16,622 nt of DNA from Phoronis ovalis (taxonomy: Eukaryota; Phoronida; Phoronidae), in NCBI GenBank assembly GCA_028565635.1, contig JAOXYB010023258.1, forward strand, positions 1 through 16,622, written 5' to 3'. The notes under the pieces were generated by a model that did no database searches, was not told the DNA's origin, and saw nothing but the letters and a program-made list of their open reading frames with translations. Position 1 is the stretch's first letter; every line of letters starts with the position of its first letter. The translations under genes and the position numbers were made by a program. Positions 8,343 through 16,622 of the stretch are shown one piece after another.

Positions 8343-11083
8343 AGTAACCCCCGAAGTGTGTATTCTCCATATAAGTTGTCAGATACTTTGAGAAAGTATT
8401 ATTGTTTGACACAGCAGAGGATACGCGTATATTGGACTATTTTTTTAAATACTGGATTACTGAAAGAAACTACAGTTACACTCACTCAGACAGGTAAATT
8501 ACAAAGTAGACAGGTATTTTTGTAAAAGCATCAACTTACTGAATGTCGTAATGAAACATGTATTTGTGAAGATAGACAAGATTGTTACAAATTCGTAAGT
8601 ATATAGAATGGTAAAATGCAGGTAAAAGTCTCAGTAGAGGATGTGGGGGTTAATTTCGGTTTATCACAAAGTTCTTTCGTTTATACATATCTCGTTTCGG
8701 ATGATAACTGTAAGTGATCAGTTGCCAGAATAATTGAGATCTGGGGGATGCAGATAATGAATTTAATTTTCTTTTTTTGTACTTATTGCATTAACTTAAT
8801 CAAAAATGACAATTTCGATATTTGCAAATCCAACAATTAAAAATTGTCGCTTGATGATAGAAATGCACAACTTTCGACAAAACACGCAGTCAAAAAAAAT
8901 AGTCGATTCACAAAAAAATTGAGGTTTCTTTGAAAAAAGATAACAGGTTTTAGACAAACCTTGATTAGATTAAAATACTGATGTAGGAGCACTAAGAGTA
9001 TTCTAGGTTGAACGTACTCTTTTTGAGGAATAACATTAATGGTTATTACCTTGAACACAAATCCAGTTCTACGAGAATTAATTGTGTCAGAGATTATAAA
9101 CCCAATCTGCAGTCTCTTGATAAATAAATACGGAAAACGACACGTACATTAAAATTTTAAAACATCTCAAAATTCAGTATATGGATTAAATATGATCAAT
9201 TCTCATATATCATGCAAAAGTAATTGTACATACCATGTCTCCTTTTTAATGCATTATGTATGACAACGAACACCTGAGTTCTTGCGATATAATCGCAAAA
9301 TAAAACGGAACATGGGCATACATATCATTAGTAACGCAATCGCGGCTATTTTAGATCAAGTACTGTAAGTAGCATCTTTGGAAGAAAGCTGTTTTTGTCT
9401 AATTTTAATTGTCGTCCAACATGTTATACATTTTGTCAGGAATTTGTATAATATTTGAAATTTTTGAAATGTTTCACGCAGGGATTTCACATGATACAGG
9501 GTTGCTTCTATGTACTGTAGTTGTAAGGATGATAGAGTCTCTTATCACCGCACTATAACAGAATAAACGTAAATAGGCATTCACAGAACATTAAAAATAT
9601 TGCGGGTGGCTGGGAATGTTTACACAGAACCCTTTAATACCACACGTGAAAGCAGAAAACTCACCGTAAGTTATATTTTTTAATATAATTTCAAGAAATC
9701 GATTACTAAACGGATGGTGCACGTTTAAGACATTATTTAACATTGACCATTTAGCGTGGGTTATATTGTATTTAATACGCTTGAAATAAGTCATTTAAAT
9801 TAATTCGGTAATTAGCTAGTCAGGAAAAGACTAAAATGTGCCTCGTAATGAAGTATTGGTTGTCTTTATGTTGTCATAATAAGATGAAAGCTGGTTTTGA
9901 TTGAAGCTGAATGCAAATCAGCTACTTGAAATGATTATTTTACAAAAGCGCTACGAAAGCGCCACATCACGCCGGTCGATATATTCAAAATATGCCCGAG
10001 AGCGATTATCGCACAAGAATTCAAAAAACTTCCTGACTAGATTGTAGAGTTTCTAAAAATAATTTGAACTTCGGCATCAACGTTTAGAAAGCATGCACGT
10101 GAAGGTAAACAAATATCCGACAATTTTAGCAGGTTTAATAATTTATCCTAGTTGACAGTAAGTATCGGATACTGTAATTGTGCGAATCTAAATCTGTGCT
10201 TTTCTCGATTCTGTAATATATCATTAGTTGTAATAATAAAATATCGACAGTATTTGCGGTATTCCTGCCTTTTTTGTCGCTGCATCTTTTTACTGATTTT
10301 TTCTCCGTTATCACTGTTTTACATATTTTGTAAAGTACTAGTTCCAAACGGACCGAAACGGAAAAATCCCCTCTGTCTTTCGTATACGTAAAATTATAGC
10401 TGTTTTGCTTTTATCTATTGGATTTTCACATTTACACTGGAAAATACACGGAAAACCATTTAATCCTCTTTTATCCCGGATCTACTATCTTGTTTTACAA
10501 AATAATCGAGCAGGTTTAGTACAAGTTTACTATAAATAATTTTGTATCGAGAGAGAGATGTCACATCGTACACTAATCAGCTACAATATAAAAATTAAAT
10601 ATCAAACGTTAAAGGACTAATTAGCTTAACGCTTGACAATCAAAGTAAAGTACTGTATAAGAAAATACTCCCAATAGCGCTTAACCATTAAGAAATGGAT
10701 TGATATCAAAGTTACATGTAATAAAGCGAATATAATAGTCTAAAATATCGACTTTATTTATTATCACATTTTATCTAATTGTTCATCAACGTTTTGTGGC
10801 ATTGTTGCGGTAAAGAGGTGTTAGGTTAGTTCAGAAAAAAATGCTTATATTTTGGCGCAAACAAAAGCACTATAGGAAAGCGTATGCTTTGCGAGGATCT
10901 ACTTGTAGGTAGGTATAATGAGGAATATTTCGGGGTTTTTTTTCGTTCTTACTAGGGAGAACAAAATACAAAAAAATGATCTTTTTGATATGACAACTCT
11001 CTTGCCTTGTAGCTTTACAATATCGGATTGTTATCACACTCTTGCAACTGTCATGTTTTTGATAGAATTGACAAGCAACTATA
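8343..11083. other. Gene-poor AT-rich stretch
   Basis: I found no gene I would defend. Open frames on both strands (for example 8319-8525, 8837-9058, 9591-9794 and 10152-10391) have low-complexity hydrophobic or lysine/asparagine-rich translations and lengths expected by chance at this base composition. An octamer ATGCAAAT at 9911-9918 sits inside a short inverted repeat (GCTGA...TCAGC, 9906-9922), possibly fortuitous. Confidence 0.6.
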
Positions 11084-11096
11084 CCCGGGGGGTACT
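11084..11096 (+). repeat. Terminus-like fragment of the CCCGGGGGGTACT repeat family
   Basis: CCCGGGGGGTACT matches the left end of the 5997-6462 element at 12 of 13 bases and is the exact reverse complement of the right end except at one base. Sequence after it (GCCATTCACAGTGACCGTATAC) is not tandemly repeated, so only an end or a worn relative is present. Confidence 0.45.
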
Positions 11097-11119
11097 GCCA
11101 TTCACAGTGACCGTATACT

Positions 11120-11134
11120 TATATATATATATAT
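11120..11134. repeat. (TA)n microsatellite
   Basis: A pure alternating TA run of 15 bases follows the CCCGGGGGGTACT fragment. It is a short simple repeat, likely length-variable. Confidence 0.8.
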
Positions 11135-12276
11135 GTTCCAAGGATATGTTCTGTATTAAATATCTCAACCACGGGATCCTAAGCAATTCTAACATGGTTT
11201 CTCTACTAGGTTTCCTTTCTTTGTGAACATTTGACATCGGCATTAGAGTATGCAAATACAAAACTCAAAATAGAACATATATGAAAAGACAAATTTAATA
11301 ATCTCGTAAAAGGTAACTTCCACACGCATTTAGATGGGGGTTACTCAGTTTTTGTAACCTCTGTTCCCGTTTTGTTTAAAAACAAGTCTATCCAAGGGAG
11401 CTAGGTTAGAGGAGATCTGATAAATTTTACGTAACATACAGGGAATGACACAACATGATAATTCGTTGTTCCGTAATTGCAAACAAGTAACTTACAATGT
11501 TAGGACATAAAAGATTGGACCTTGGTGCATGTAAACTGGCTACAAATATTCCCATATATACATGGACATGCATCTAACAGTTTACTAAACATATTTTTAA
11601 TAAGTTTAGCTAATATATTATATTGCCGAATATATATCATGTTTTAGTTTACAAAAAAGTGGTGTTGCCTTATATAAAAGTACTTAGTATGATTATTTTT
11701 TAAATACGATATTAAAAAAGATTAATGAAATATTGACACTGTTGTAAAAATGTAGAATTTTAATTCATTGAGTAAGTGACATTGTTTTATAAAACATTAA
11801 TTCTTAATGTGCAAAAATTGTAAAAACAAATTGACGTGTGAGTAAAGTCATTCAGTAATATGTGGTTTTAAGAGATTTTCTTGTCTCATTTTTTGTCAGA
11901 GCTGAGCTTTATATAACAGAGCTAATTAGCTGCACGTTTTTTACGAGCTTGTAGCTGTTCGATATAAGATATTATATTTTTAAACTTTAAGCTTGTTGCT
12001 TCATCATCTACGTCATGTGGAATAAAATCTTAAGAAATCAAAATATTCAACTTTAACAAAATGTTTTGATATGCAATTTCTATCAGTATCCGTATCAGTA
12101 ACTTTTCCACTTCTCTCTATCGGCAGTATCACTTCACATGTGGGATCTGCTGTGTCTCCCAGTGTAAAAAGTTGCATATAATATATATAACATGGGGCAA
12201 CTTTGTAATTTAATATTTCAAAACCGGTTCTATTCAAGGAAGGCTCCTCTTCGTTATATGTGACAAGCTTAAAATG
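11135..12276. other. Gene-poor AT-rich stretch
   Basis: No supportable gene was seen. A 96-codon minus-strand frame (12013-12303) is about the longest expected by chance and has no recognisable domain. A 12-bp palindrome AGCTAATTAGCT with a homeodomain core lies at 11920-11931. Confidence 0.55.
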
Positions 12277-12389
12277 ATATGAAATTGAACAAGTAATTCG
12301 CATGCAATTTTAGAACATAATAAACTGAAAATATTATATGAAATTGAACAAGTAATTCATATGCAATTTTAGAACATAATAAATTGAAC
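12277..12389. repeat. Tandem duplication, two 59-bp copies
   Basis: ATATGAAATTGAACAAGTAA at 12277 recurs at 12336. The copies continue with TTC(GC/AT)ATGCAATTTTAG and AACATAATAAA(C/T)TGA and differ at only a few positions before diverging after about 12389. High identity suggests a fairly recent local duplication. It is not coding. Confidence 0.85.
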
Positions 12390-13026
12390 ATTGCTAGCAA
12401 TCTCCCGGTGTATATGTACATCTATGTACCAGTTTTATTAAAAAAAAAACAAAAAACATAGTTTTAACATTCTACCAGGTTTGTATGCTTTTCTTACTGC
12501 TTTTATATCGTCGATTATCGTGCTTTGTGCACTACAGCGTAATTTACTTACATGATAAAAGGTATAATTACACTCTGCTGCTTCGTTGTTTTTTCCGCAT
12601 GTATAGCGACGTGGCTCAATAGTTTTAGTTTTATGAAATATGATTTGGTTCTGATGATATTATTTTTTACTTGTAAAAAAACAGTAAAACCGATTAGTGT
12701 AATATCCAGTGTAGTGCGGAGGATCAGTAATTACCGCTTGGTTTCAAAACTTTTTTCTGACATGTCTTAGGGTTACGTAATGACAGTATTACATTACAAC
12801 TCCGTGTCCGTCTCGCGTGCATGTATCAACTTTTGATTTAAAATTCGAGTGTGGTAGAATATAAAAAGCGCTGGAGTTTGTTATATACATACAAAATCCG
12901 ATCGCAATTGTAAACTGACATTAATATGATAAATTGTTCATCCGTTCATCAATTCGCGATTCAATCATTAACTTTAGATTGGTTTTAGTTCTGATGATTT
13001 TAAAACAAAGACGTCTAAATTGATGG
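12390..13026. other. Gene-poor stretch
   Basis: It contains an A-rich run at about 12441-12457 and a 72-codon hydrophobic frame (12552-12770) whose first 20 residues resemble a signal peptide. The rest lacks any family feature and the start context is poor, so I do not call it a gene. Confidence 0.5.
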
Positions 13027-13103
13027 CAAATGAGGATTTGCACTTATGTTTACTGCTTCTCTTCAAATGAGGATTTGCACTTATGTTTACTGCTTCTCTT
13101 CAA
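13027..13103. repeat. Exact tandem duplication, two 37-bp copies
   Basis: The unit beginning CAAATGAGGATTTGCACTTA at 13027 is repeated without change at 13064, and the first three bases CAA recur at 13101. Perfect identity over 37 bases in noncoding DNA points to a very recent slippage or duplication event, or to an assembly artefact. Confidence 0.95.
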
Positions 13104-14095
13104 TATCGCTGTAACACTAAAACGATAGAAAAGCCCGAGAAACGTATGATCTAGTTTTCTGAGAGCATTAATTGTAACAAGTTAACACATGATGCTATAT
13201 AGTTTTAATTTGTTAAATGATGTTAATTGTGGTCGGCGTTCCTTGTGATCATGATTTAATTACTGTTTAACTTTCATTTCTATAACTGTCCATATCGGTC
13301 TCAAGAGAGTGTTTAATCTTATTTGCGTAGGGATGTTGGGAACAGATTAATTATTAAAAATAGACGCTTAACCCAAATTATTGCTAAATTTTTAAGGAGT
13401 CTATTTGTGTATGGTTATTGCAAAAGATTTGACGTAAAAGGTAGATTGTATGCCGAAAGAATATAGATTATCTTAAGTAACTATATAGAATACGCAAAGA
13501 AAAGTTGCTTGAATTTATTATTATATAAATTTAAAACATCGTTCATAACTTGAAACTCGATGTATGTAAAACAATCAACCATGCATAATTTAATTAAGAT
13601 GATCATAAAATCTTCAATCAACTAAGTACAATAAACTATTTATATAATTAACACCTGCAGCTAATGGTGATTTTTACAATGAAAAAAAATCTATAAAACT
13701 GTGGATAAAGTAAAATAGCTTAATATTTAGATTTAGATTTACAGTCTCTTTTAGCAGTCTAGATCTAAATTGATGACATCATTTTGCATCCTACTGACTT
13801 ACATGAATAATTTCCATTTTAAATTCAGAATGGCGCGGAAACCATTTTAAGGGAAATTATATCCTCTTCATTCATGGACTATTGATAGAAGATTTGAAAG
13901 CTATACATTATTAATTTCCAGATATTAGCTCTATAATAAAACTTGTAAAATTAGCGATCCGGAACAGGGTGTAACGTCACACTACGTTTTGCGTAGTGCT
14001 ATATTATAATACCATGTCACTGGCATAACTGTCAAATGAACTCGTGTCAATCATATTATATCTAAGCGAATAGCGGTTTAGGTAGAAAGTATACG
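13104..14095. other. Gene-poor stretch upstream of the neuropeptide gene
   Basis: No gene was seen. A 7-bp hairpin CACTACG/CGTAGTG lies at 13980-13998, directly after ACGTCA (13974-13979), a CRE half-site. Distal regulatory sequence of the downstream neuropeptide gene is possible but not shown. Confidence 0.5.
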
Positions 14096-14113
14096 TAATT
14101 ATAATTATAATTA
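14096..14113. promoter_or_regulatory. Three tandem TAATTA homeodomain-type sites
   Basis: TAATTA is repeated three times head to tail, about 250 bases upstream of the TATA box of the neuropeptide gene. TAATTA is the common core of many homeodomain factors, including those that set neuronal identity. A simple 6-bp microsatellite is the plain alternative. Confidence 0.3.
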
Positions 14114-14323
14114 TAAATTGTTTTAATAAACGTAAGATAGAACATTACTCGACGATCAAGTTCTGTAAGCAAATATATCCGCCAATTTGCATCAGTTCCG
14201 TGGGCTTGAATAAACTGGAGCGTTAAATTGGAAAATTAGTGTAACTGAGTTGTTATAAATACATGCAAAAAGGCATGGCATAATCAAGATTGACTAATCA
14301 GTATTCTACACAGTAAGGAGAGC

Positions 14324-14340
14324 TGTCAGTGTCGCTGACA
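14324..14340. promoter_or_regulatory. Inverted TGTCAG / CTGACA pair next to the TATA box
   Basis: TGTCAG (14324-14329) and CTGACA (14335-14340) are inverted around a 5-base spacer and end 17 bases before the TATA box. TGACA is the core bound by TALE homeodomain proteins such as Meis/TGIF, so this may be a proximal promoter element of the neuropeptide gene. Binding is an inference. Confidence 0.3.
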
Positions 14341-14356
14341 CCACGATAGGGTACCA

Positions 14357-14365
14357 TATATAAGG
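14357..14365 (+). promoter_or_regulatory. TATA box of the CCK/sulfakinin gene
   Basis: TATATAAGG followed by CGCG is a strong TATA element on the coding strand, 490 bases upstream of the start codon. Transcription would begin near 14385-14395. That leaves room for a noncoding first exon ending at the donor-like CCT|GTGAGT at 14517, or less likely CAG|GTAATC at 14398. Position, strand and the matching acceptor at 14775 support it; no transcript data are available. Confidence 0.5.
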
Positions 14366-14516
14366 CGCGTTTTTTAACTGGAAAGTAATACATTCAGGTA
14401 ATCAGATTATTTCTATTTATCTCGGACATGCATTTTATCTGTTTTATTATATTTCCCCCTGGTGCATGATTTTTTTTATCAAGTGAACGCAGTGCCATCG
14501 TTTTAAGACACTGCCT

Positions 14517-14775
14517 GTGAGTATTTCTTGGATTTGTATTGGTTAATTTCATTATATACGTGTCGGGAGTATTTGACATTAATCACGAAAAAGAAGCCGT
14601 ATTTATGATTGTAAGAATGTTTTAATTGTTTTTTTCTAAAGATTTCTATATATTGATATTTTGCTAGTAAGTCGTGTTTAAAACAATTCTAGCAGTACAA
14701 AAAATATTAAACATTTGTTTAGGGTCATTTTGAAAAAGTGTGGTGATTTAAATGCTTGCACTTTTTTCTTTTCAG
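14517..14775 (+). other. Probable 5'-UTR intron of the CCK/sulfakinin gene
   Basis: The acceptor is convincing: a pyrimidine tract (CACTTTTTTCTTTTCAG) ends at 14775, 71 bases before the start codon. The best donor between it and the TATA box is GTGAGTAT at 14517, giving a 259-bp intron and a first exon of about 130 bases. Many neuropeptide genes have a noncoding first exon. The donor choice is uncertain; the acceptor is much firmer. Confidence 0.45.
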
Positions 14776-14846
14776 AACATAGATACTATTAAAGGAGATT
14801 GCCAAACATTTTCGCAGACATTACTGCTTAATAGCATCTAATTGAC

Positions 14847-15398
14847 ATGGAGACATTTTTGCGGTATATTATAACTTCTGTGATTCTGTGTTCTGTGGAT
14901 TGTGCACCACATTCTTCAAGAGAACCAACACACAGTATACGGAACATTGTGGACGGCTTAAAAGATATCTTGAACACAAAAACTCACGCAGTGACATCAT
15001 CTTCCGAAGCAGATGAAAAGTACCATATTTTTCCAAATAAGTTCATAAATGATAAATTGGAAGAAGATTTAAGTTTATCTAATGAAAAGTTAAGTCAACT
15101 TATAACAGAGAGATTAGAAAATGCAAGGTATTTAACTGACTCGAAACTTTTTCAATCAAACAATCAGAAGAATATCTTAGGAGAAAATAAAGAAACACCC
15201 ATTATATCACAGGCTGATGAACATGTTGATGAAATCGAAACTAAAAGGACAAGTGATTACGGACTTGGCGGTTATAGATTCGGGAAAAGAGGAGGTCCGG
15301 CAAACTATTTTTATGGCGGAGGTCGATTTGGTCGTGATGTGTCCAACGTGATGGATTTTGACCATGTGGATCCAGACACTGAAGACCTGCTAGATTAA
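14847..15398 (+). CDS. Cholecystokinin/sulfakinin-type neuropeptide precursor
   Basis: This is a complete secreted prohormone of 183 residues. The ATG has a good context (GACATGG) and an in-frame TAG lies 13 bases upstream. Residues 1 to about 20 form a signal peptide (hydrophobic core YIITSVILCSV, likely cut near Cys19/Ala20). A long linker (21-132) holds no amidation site. Lys-Arg 133-134 precedes TSDYGLGGYRF (135-145) with amide donor Gly146 and Lys-Arg 147-148. Then comes GGPANYFYGGGRF (149-161) with Gly162 and a single Arg163, cut in an R-x-x-R setting, followed by an acidic 20-residue tail. Tandem paired peptides ending in GG-x-RF-amide, with Asp-Tyr eight residues from the end (a tyrosine sulfation context), fit molluscan CCK/sulfakinin. 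The oyster precursor, from memory, has the same layout. These peptides signal through CCK/SK G-protein-coupled receptors, commonly in feeding and digestion. Another RF-amide family is less likely. Confidence 0.88.
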   Translation: METFLRYIITSVILCSVDCAPHSSREPTHSIRNIVDGLKDILNTKTHAVTSSSEADEKYHIFPNKFINDKLEEDLSLSNEKLSQLITERLENARYLTDSKLFQSNNQKNILGENKETPIISQADEHVDEIETKRTSDYGLGGYRFGKRGGPANYFYGGGRFGRDVSNVMDFDHVDPDTEDLLD

Positions 15399-16080
15399 AG
15401 CATCAGCAAGATGTTCACTATGTGTCAACCTTTTAAGTTTTTCCCTTTTCCATTATTGCTTACAGAAAAACTAAAATACAGTAGTACATTTCTAGATTTT
15501 GAATTCTAAAAATAGTAAGGAAGACAAAGCAAGCAGAACTGAAACGGAGTATCAGAACATGGACCGAGTGCATTATGTACATGTACGATCGAACGAACAA
15601 ATCCCAGTAGTCTACGCTAATATATTTCTAGATATTAAAATGTTACGCATTATTGAATATCTGAAGAATATGAGGCAAATCTAGACTTCAGCTGATTTGA
15701 CGGGCTAATTCGTAAGACATTATCAACAGGTTGAAATAGACAATCGAGTTAAATCATAAGGTCTTAATTAACTTCAAAAGAATTCAAAAACAAGTAGACA
15801 TACATACATTTTAAATGGGAAAGCAATGATTCTTTTTTCGCGAGACTACTCGACCAGGAACGGCTTGTCATATGTATTGTTCTTGTACCTGTACATATAA
15901 GAAACATACAATTAAACTGAATATTCTCGCGCGTGGCCGTACCGCCAAGTACAATACAGTAAACCAAGTCAGCGTTGGAGTGTATTTAGTATAAACTATA
16001 TTTCTGCCAATGCAAGCAACCGGTTAACCACGCTTGTATCCTGTGAATCAATTGACAGTAACATGATTACTTTGGCGTGT
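15399..16080 (+). other. 3' region of the CCK/sulfakinin gene and downstream spacer
   Basis: No AATAAA lies close to the stop codon; the nearest on this strand is at 16509-16514. ATTAAA, the commonest variant, occurs at 15634-15639 and 15911-15916 and would give 3' UTRs of about 0.25 or 0.53 kb. A 62-codon frame without an early ATG (15496-15684) lies inside this region. It has a reasonably protein-like composition but no recognisable family and is probably UTR. The rest shows no gene. Confidence 0.45.
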
Positions 16081-16101
16081 ACCCGAGGGTATACTCCCAT
16101 A
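16081..16101 (+). repeat. Third terminus-like fragment of the CCCGGGGGGTACT family
   Basis: ACCCGAGGGTATACTCCCAT, with ACCC-G-R-GGG and TACT in the same order, resembles the left end of the 5997-6462 element with one insertion and one substitution. It is short and could be coincidental. Confidence 0.25.
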
Positions 16102-16141
16102 TTTGATTCATACAGTGATTACCAGCGGCACAGTGTAGCTT

Positions 16142-16306
16142 TCAGTCCAAATAACATTCATGGTCATCGTTAAAAAATGGGTTAAAGCTGGTAGTATAAG
16201 GACCACTATTCGATGCCGCTATAAATCGTGCACATGCCCCTTGGGTGCACGTGCAATCCAGGGAATTTAATCTGTTTGAAAGGCACATGTTAAAGTTTTT
16301 TGTCAT
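16142..16306 (-). CDS. Possible last exon of a neighbouring gene, cysteine-containing, unknown
   Basis: On the minus strand a frame open from 16306 to a TGA at 16142-16144 encodes 54 residues, with ATGs at 16306 and 16288. The translation includes MCLSNRLNSLDCTCTQGACA, then RFIAASNSGPYTTSFNPFF and NDDHECYLD. Five cysteines, balanced codon use and a rise in G+C set it apart from nearby random frames. Upstream on the minus strand the frame is closed by a TAA, with AG acceptors at GATAAG (just 5' of the first ATG) and AAACAG (within the frame). I do not recognise the family. Length is well within chance and no poly(A) signal follows closely, so it may be noise. Confidence 0.25.
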   Translation of the reverse strand: MTKNFNMCLSNRLNSLDCTCTQGACARFIAASNSGPYTTSFNPFFNDDHECYLD

Positions 16307-16622
16307 AGGAAAACCTTATCAAATTTCTATGTGTGCTTTATGAACCATGCTTACATTTTTTACAATTAATATATGGCAAAATACAAAATTAAAAAGGGCA
16401 AGGACCTTTCAAAGTCATACCGATTGATTGAACTGTAAAGTTATTACTTTAATTAATTGTGAGAATGACAGAAGTTTTAATAACATTGAAAGGTTGAAGC
16501 TGACATCGAATAAATAGTTTGTACAAAAGTCTGTTTGTCCATTTCCTAGCACTTCGGGAACAAACATGGAAATAATCTAGGTCCAAATTACACATAGCAT
16601 GTACTGCGACCTTGACTTAATG
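16307..16622. other. AT-rich right edge
   Basis: No gene was seen. An AATAAA at 16509-16514 on the + strand is too far from the neuropeptide stop codon to assign with confidence. Confidence 0.5.

Noticed and set aside
8319-8525. 68-codon plus-strand frame starting in the 8310-8342 hairpin
   Set aside because: The start codon lies in the hairpin arm and no domain is recognised; length is at chance level.
8837-9794. Two minus-strand frames of 73 and 67 codons
   Set aside because: They show a chance-level length, low-complexity composition and no homology that I recognise.
10135-10391. Overlapping open frames on opposite strands
   Set aside because: Both are of chance length and mutually exclusive, with no supporting splice sites or domains.
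10918-11226. 102-codon plus-strand open frame
   Set aside because: It runs through a (TA)n microsatellite and a repeat-family fragment, and the translation is low-complexity and hydrophobic. It is a chance frame.
12013-12303. 96-codon minus-strand open frame
   Set aside because: With the stop density of AT-rich DNA of this length, about one frame of this size is expected by chance. No domain is recognised, and its start lies in a tandem duplication.
12552-12770. 72-codon frame with a signal-peptide-like start
   Set aside because: T-rich DNA readily gives hydrophobic translations. The start context is poor, and there are no processing sites, cysteine pattern or family features.
14394-14579. 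Minus-strand frame over the neuropeptide 5' region
   Set aside because: It overlaps the predicted first exon and intron of the opposite strand and has no recognisable content.
15764-15967. 67-codon minus-strand frame
   Set aside because: It is of chance length, with no domain and no poly(A) or splice context.
1-16622. tRNA, rRNA, CRISPR array or intact transposase/reverse transcriptase
   Set aside because: I looked for tRNA box B-like GGTTCGAATC sequences, regularly spaced identical repeats with unique spacers, and long frames with polymerase or integrase motifs, and found none. The 32-bp tandem array has no spacers and is not a CRISPR.

Overview
This window looks like nuclear DNA of a lophotrochozoan animal, most likely a mollusc and plausibly a bivalve. 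It is AT-rich and mostly noncoding, its recognisable coding blocks have eukaryotic splice sites, and one gene encodes a neuropeptide precursor of the molluscan cholecystokinin/sulfakinin (CCK/SK) type. There is no bacterial operon structure, no rRNA or tRNA gene, no CRISPR array and no intact transposase or reverse transcriptase. The species is inferred from gene content only.

Left part (1312-3245, + strand): the last three exons of a gene whose C-terminus is a fibrinogen-like domain of the contactin-associated-protein / neurexin-IV-like type. The exons join in compatible phases (1, 0, 1), give one continuous domain of about 200 residues, stop at 3050-3052 and are followed by two AATAAA signals. 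The 5' exons were not found in bases 1-1311 and probably lie outside the window. A short, relatively GC-rich open stretch at 3652-3771 may be an extra or decayed exon.

Middle part (about 3.8-14.3 kb): a long gene-poor stretch. Its clearest structure is a 466-bp element at 5997-6462 with imperfect terminal inverted repeats (CCCGGGGGTTACT and AGTACCCCCCGAG) around about ten degenerate 32-bp tandem units. Terminus-like fragments recur near 11084 and 16081. Other structure includes a 36-bp palindrome at 7756-7791, perfect hairpins at 5159-5185 and 8310-8342, an imperfect inverted repeat at 4704-4795, and tandem duplications of 59 bp (12277-12389) and 37 bp (13027-13103).

Right part (14.3-15.9 kb, + strand): a complete intronless coding sequence (14847-15398) for a 183-residue secreted precursor predicted to release TSDYGLGGYRF-amide and GGPANYFYGGGRF-amide. 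Upstream are a TATA box at 14357, a probable 5'-UTR intron ending at a strong acceptor (14775), an inverted TGTCAG/CTGACA pair and a TAATTA triplet. Near the right edge, a 54-residue cysteine-containing reading frame on the minus strand (16142-16306) could be the last exon of a neighbouring gene; this is weak.

The two supported genes show no functional link: one is a probable secreted or cell-surface recognition protein, the other a secreted peptide hormone. Their proximity looks incidental.
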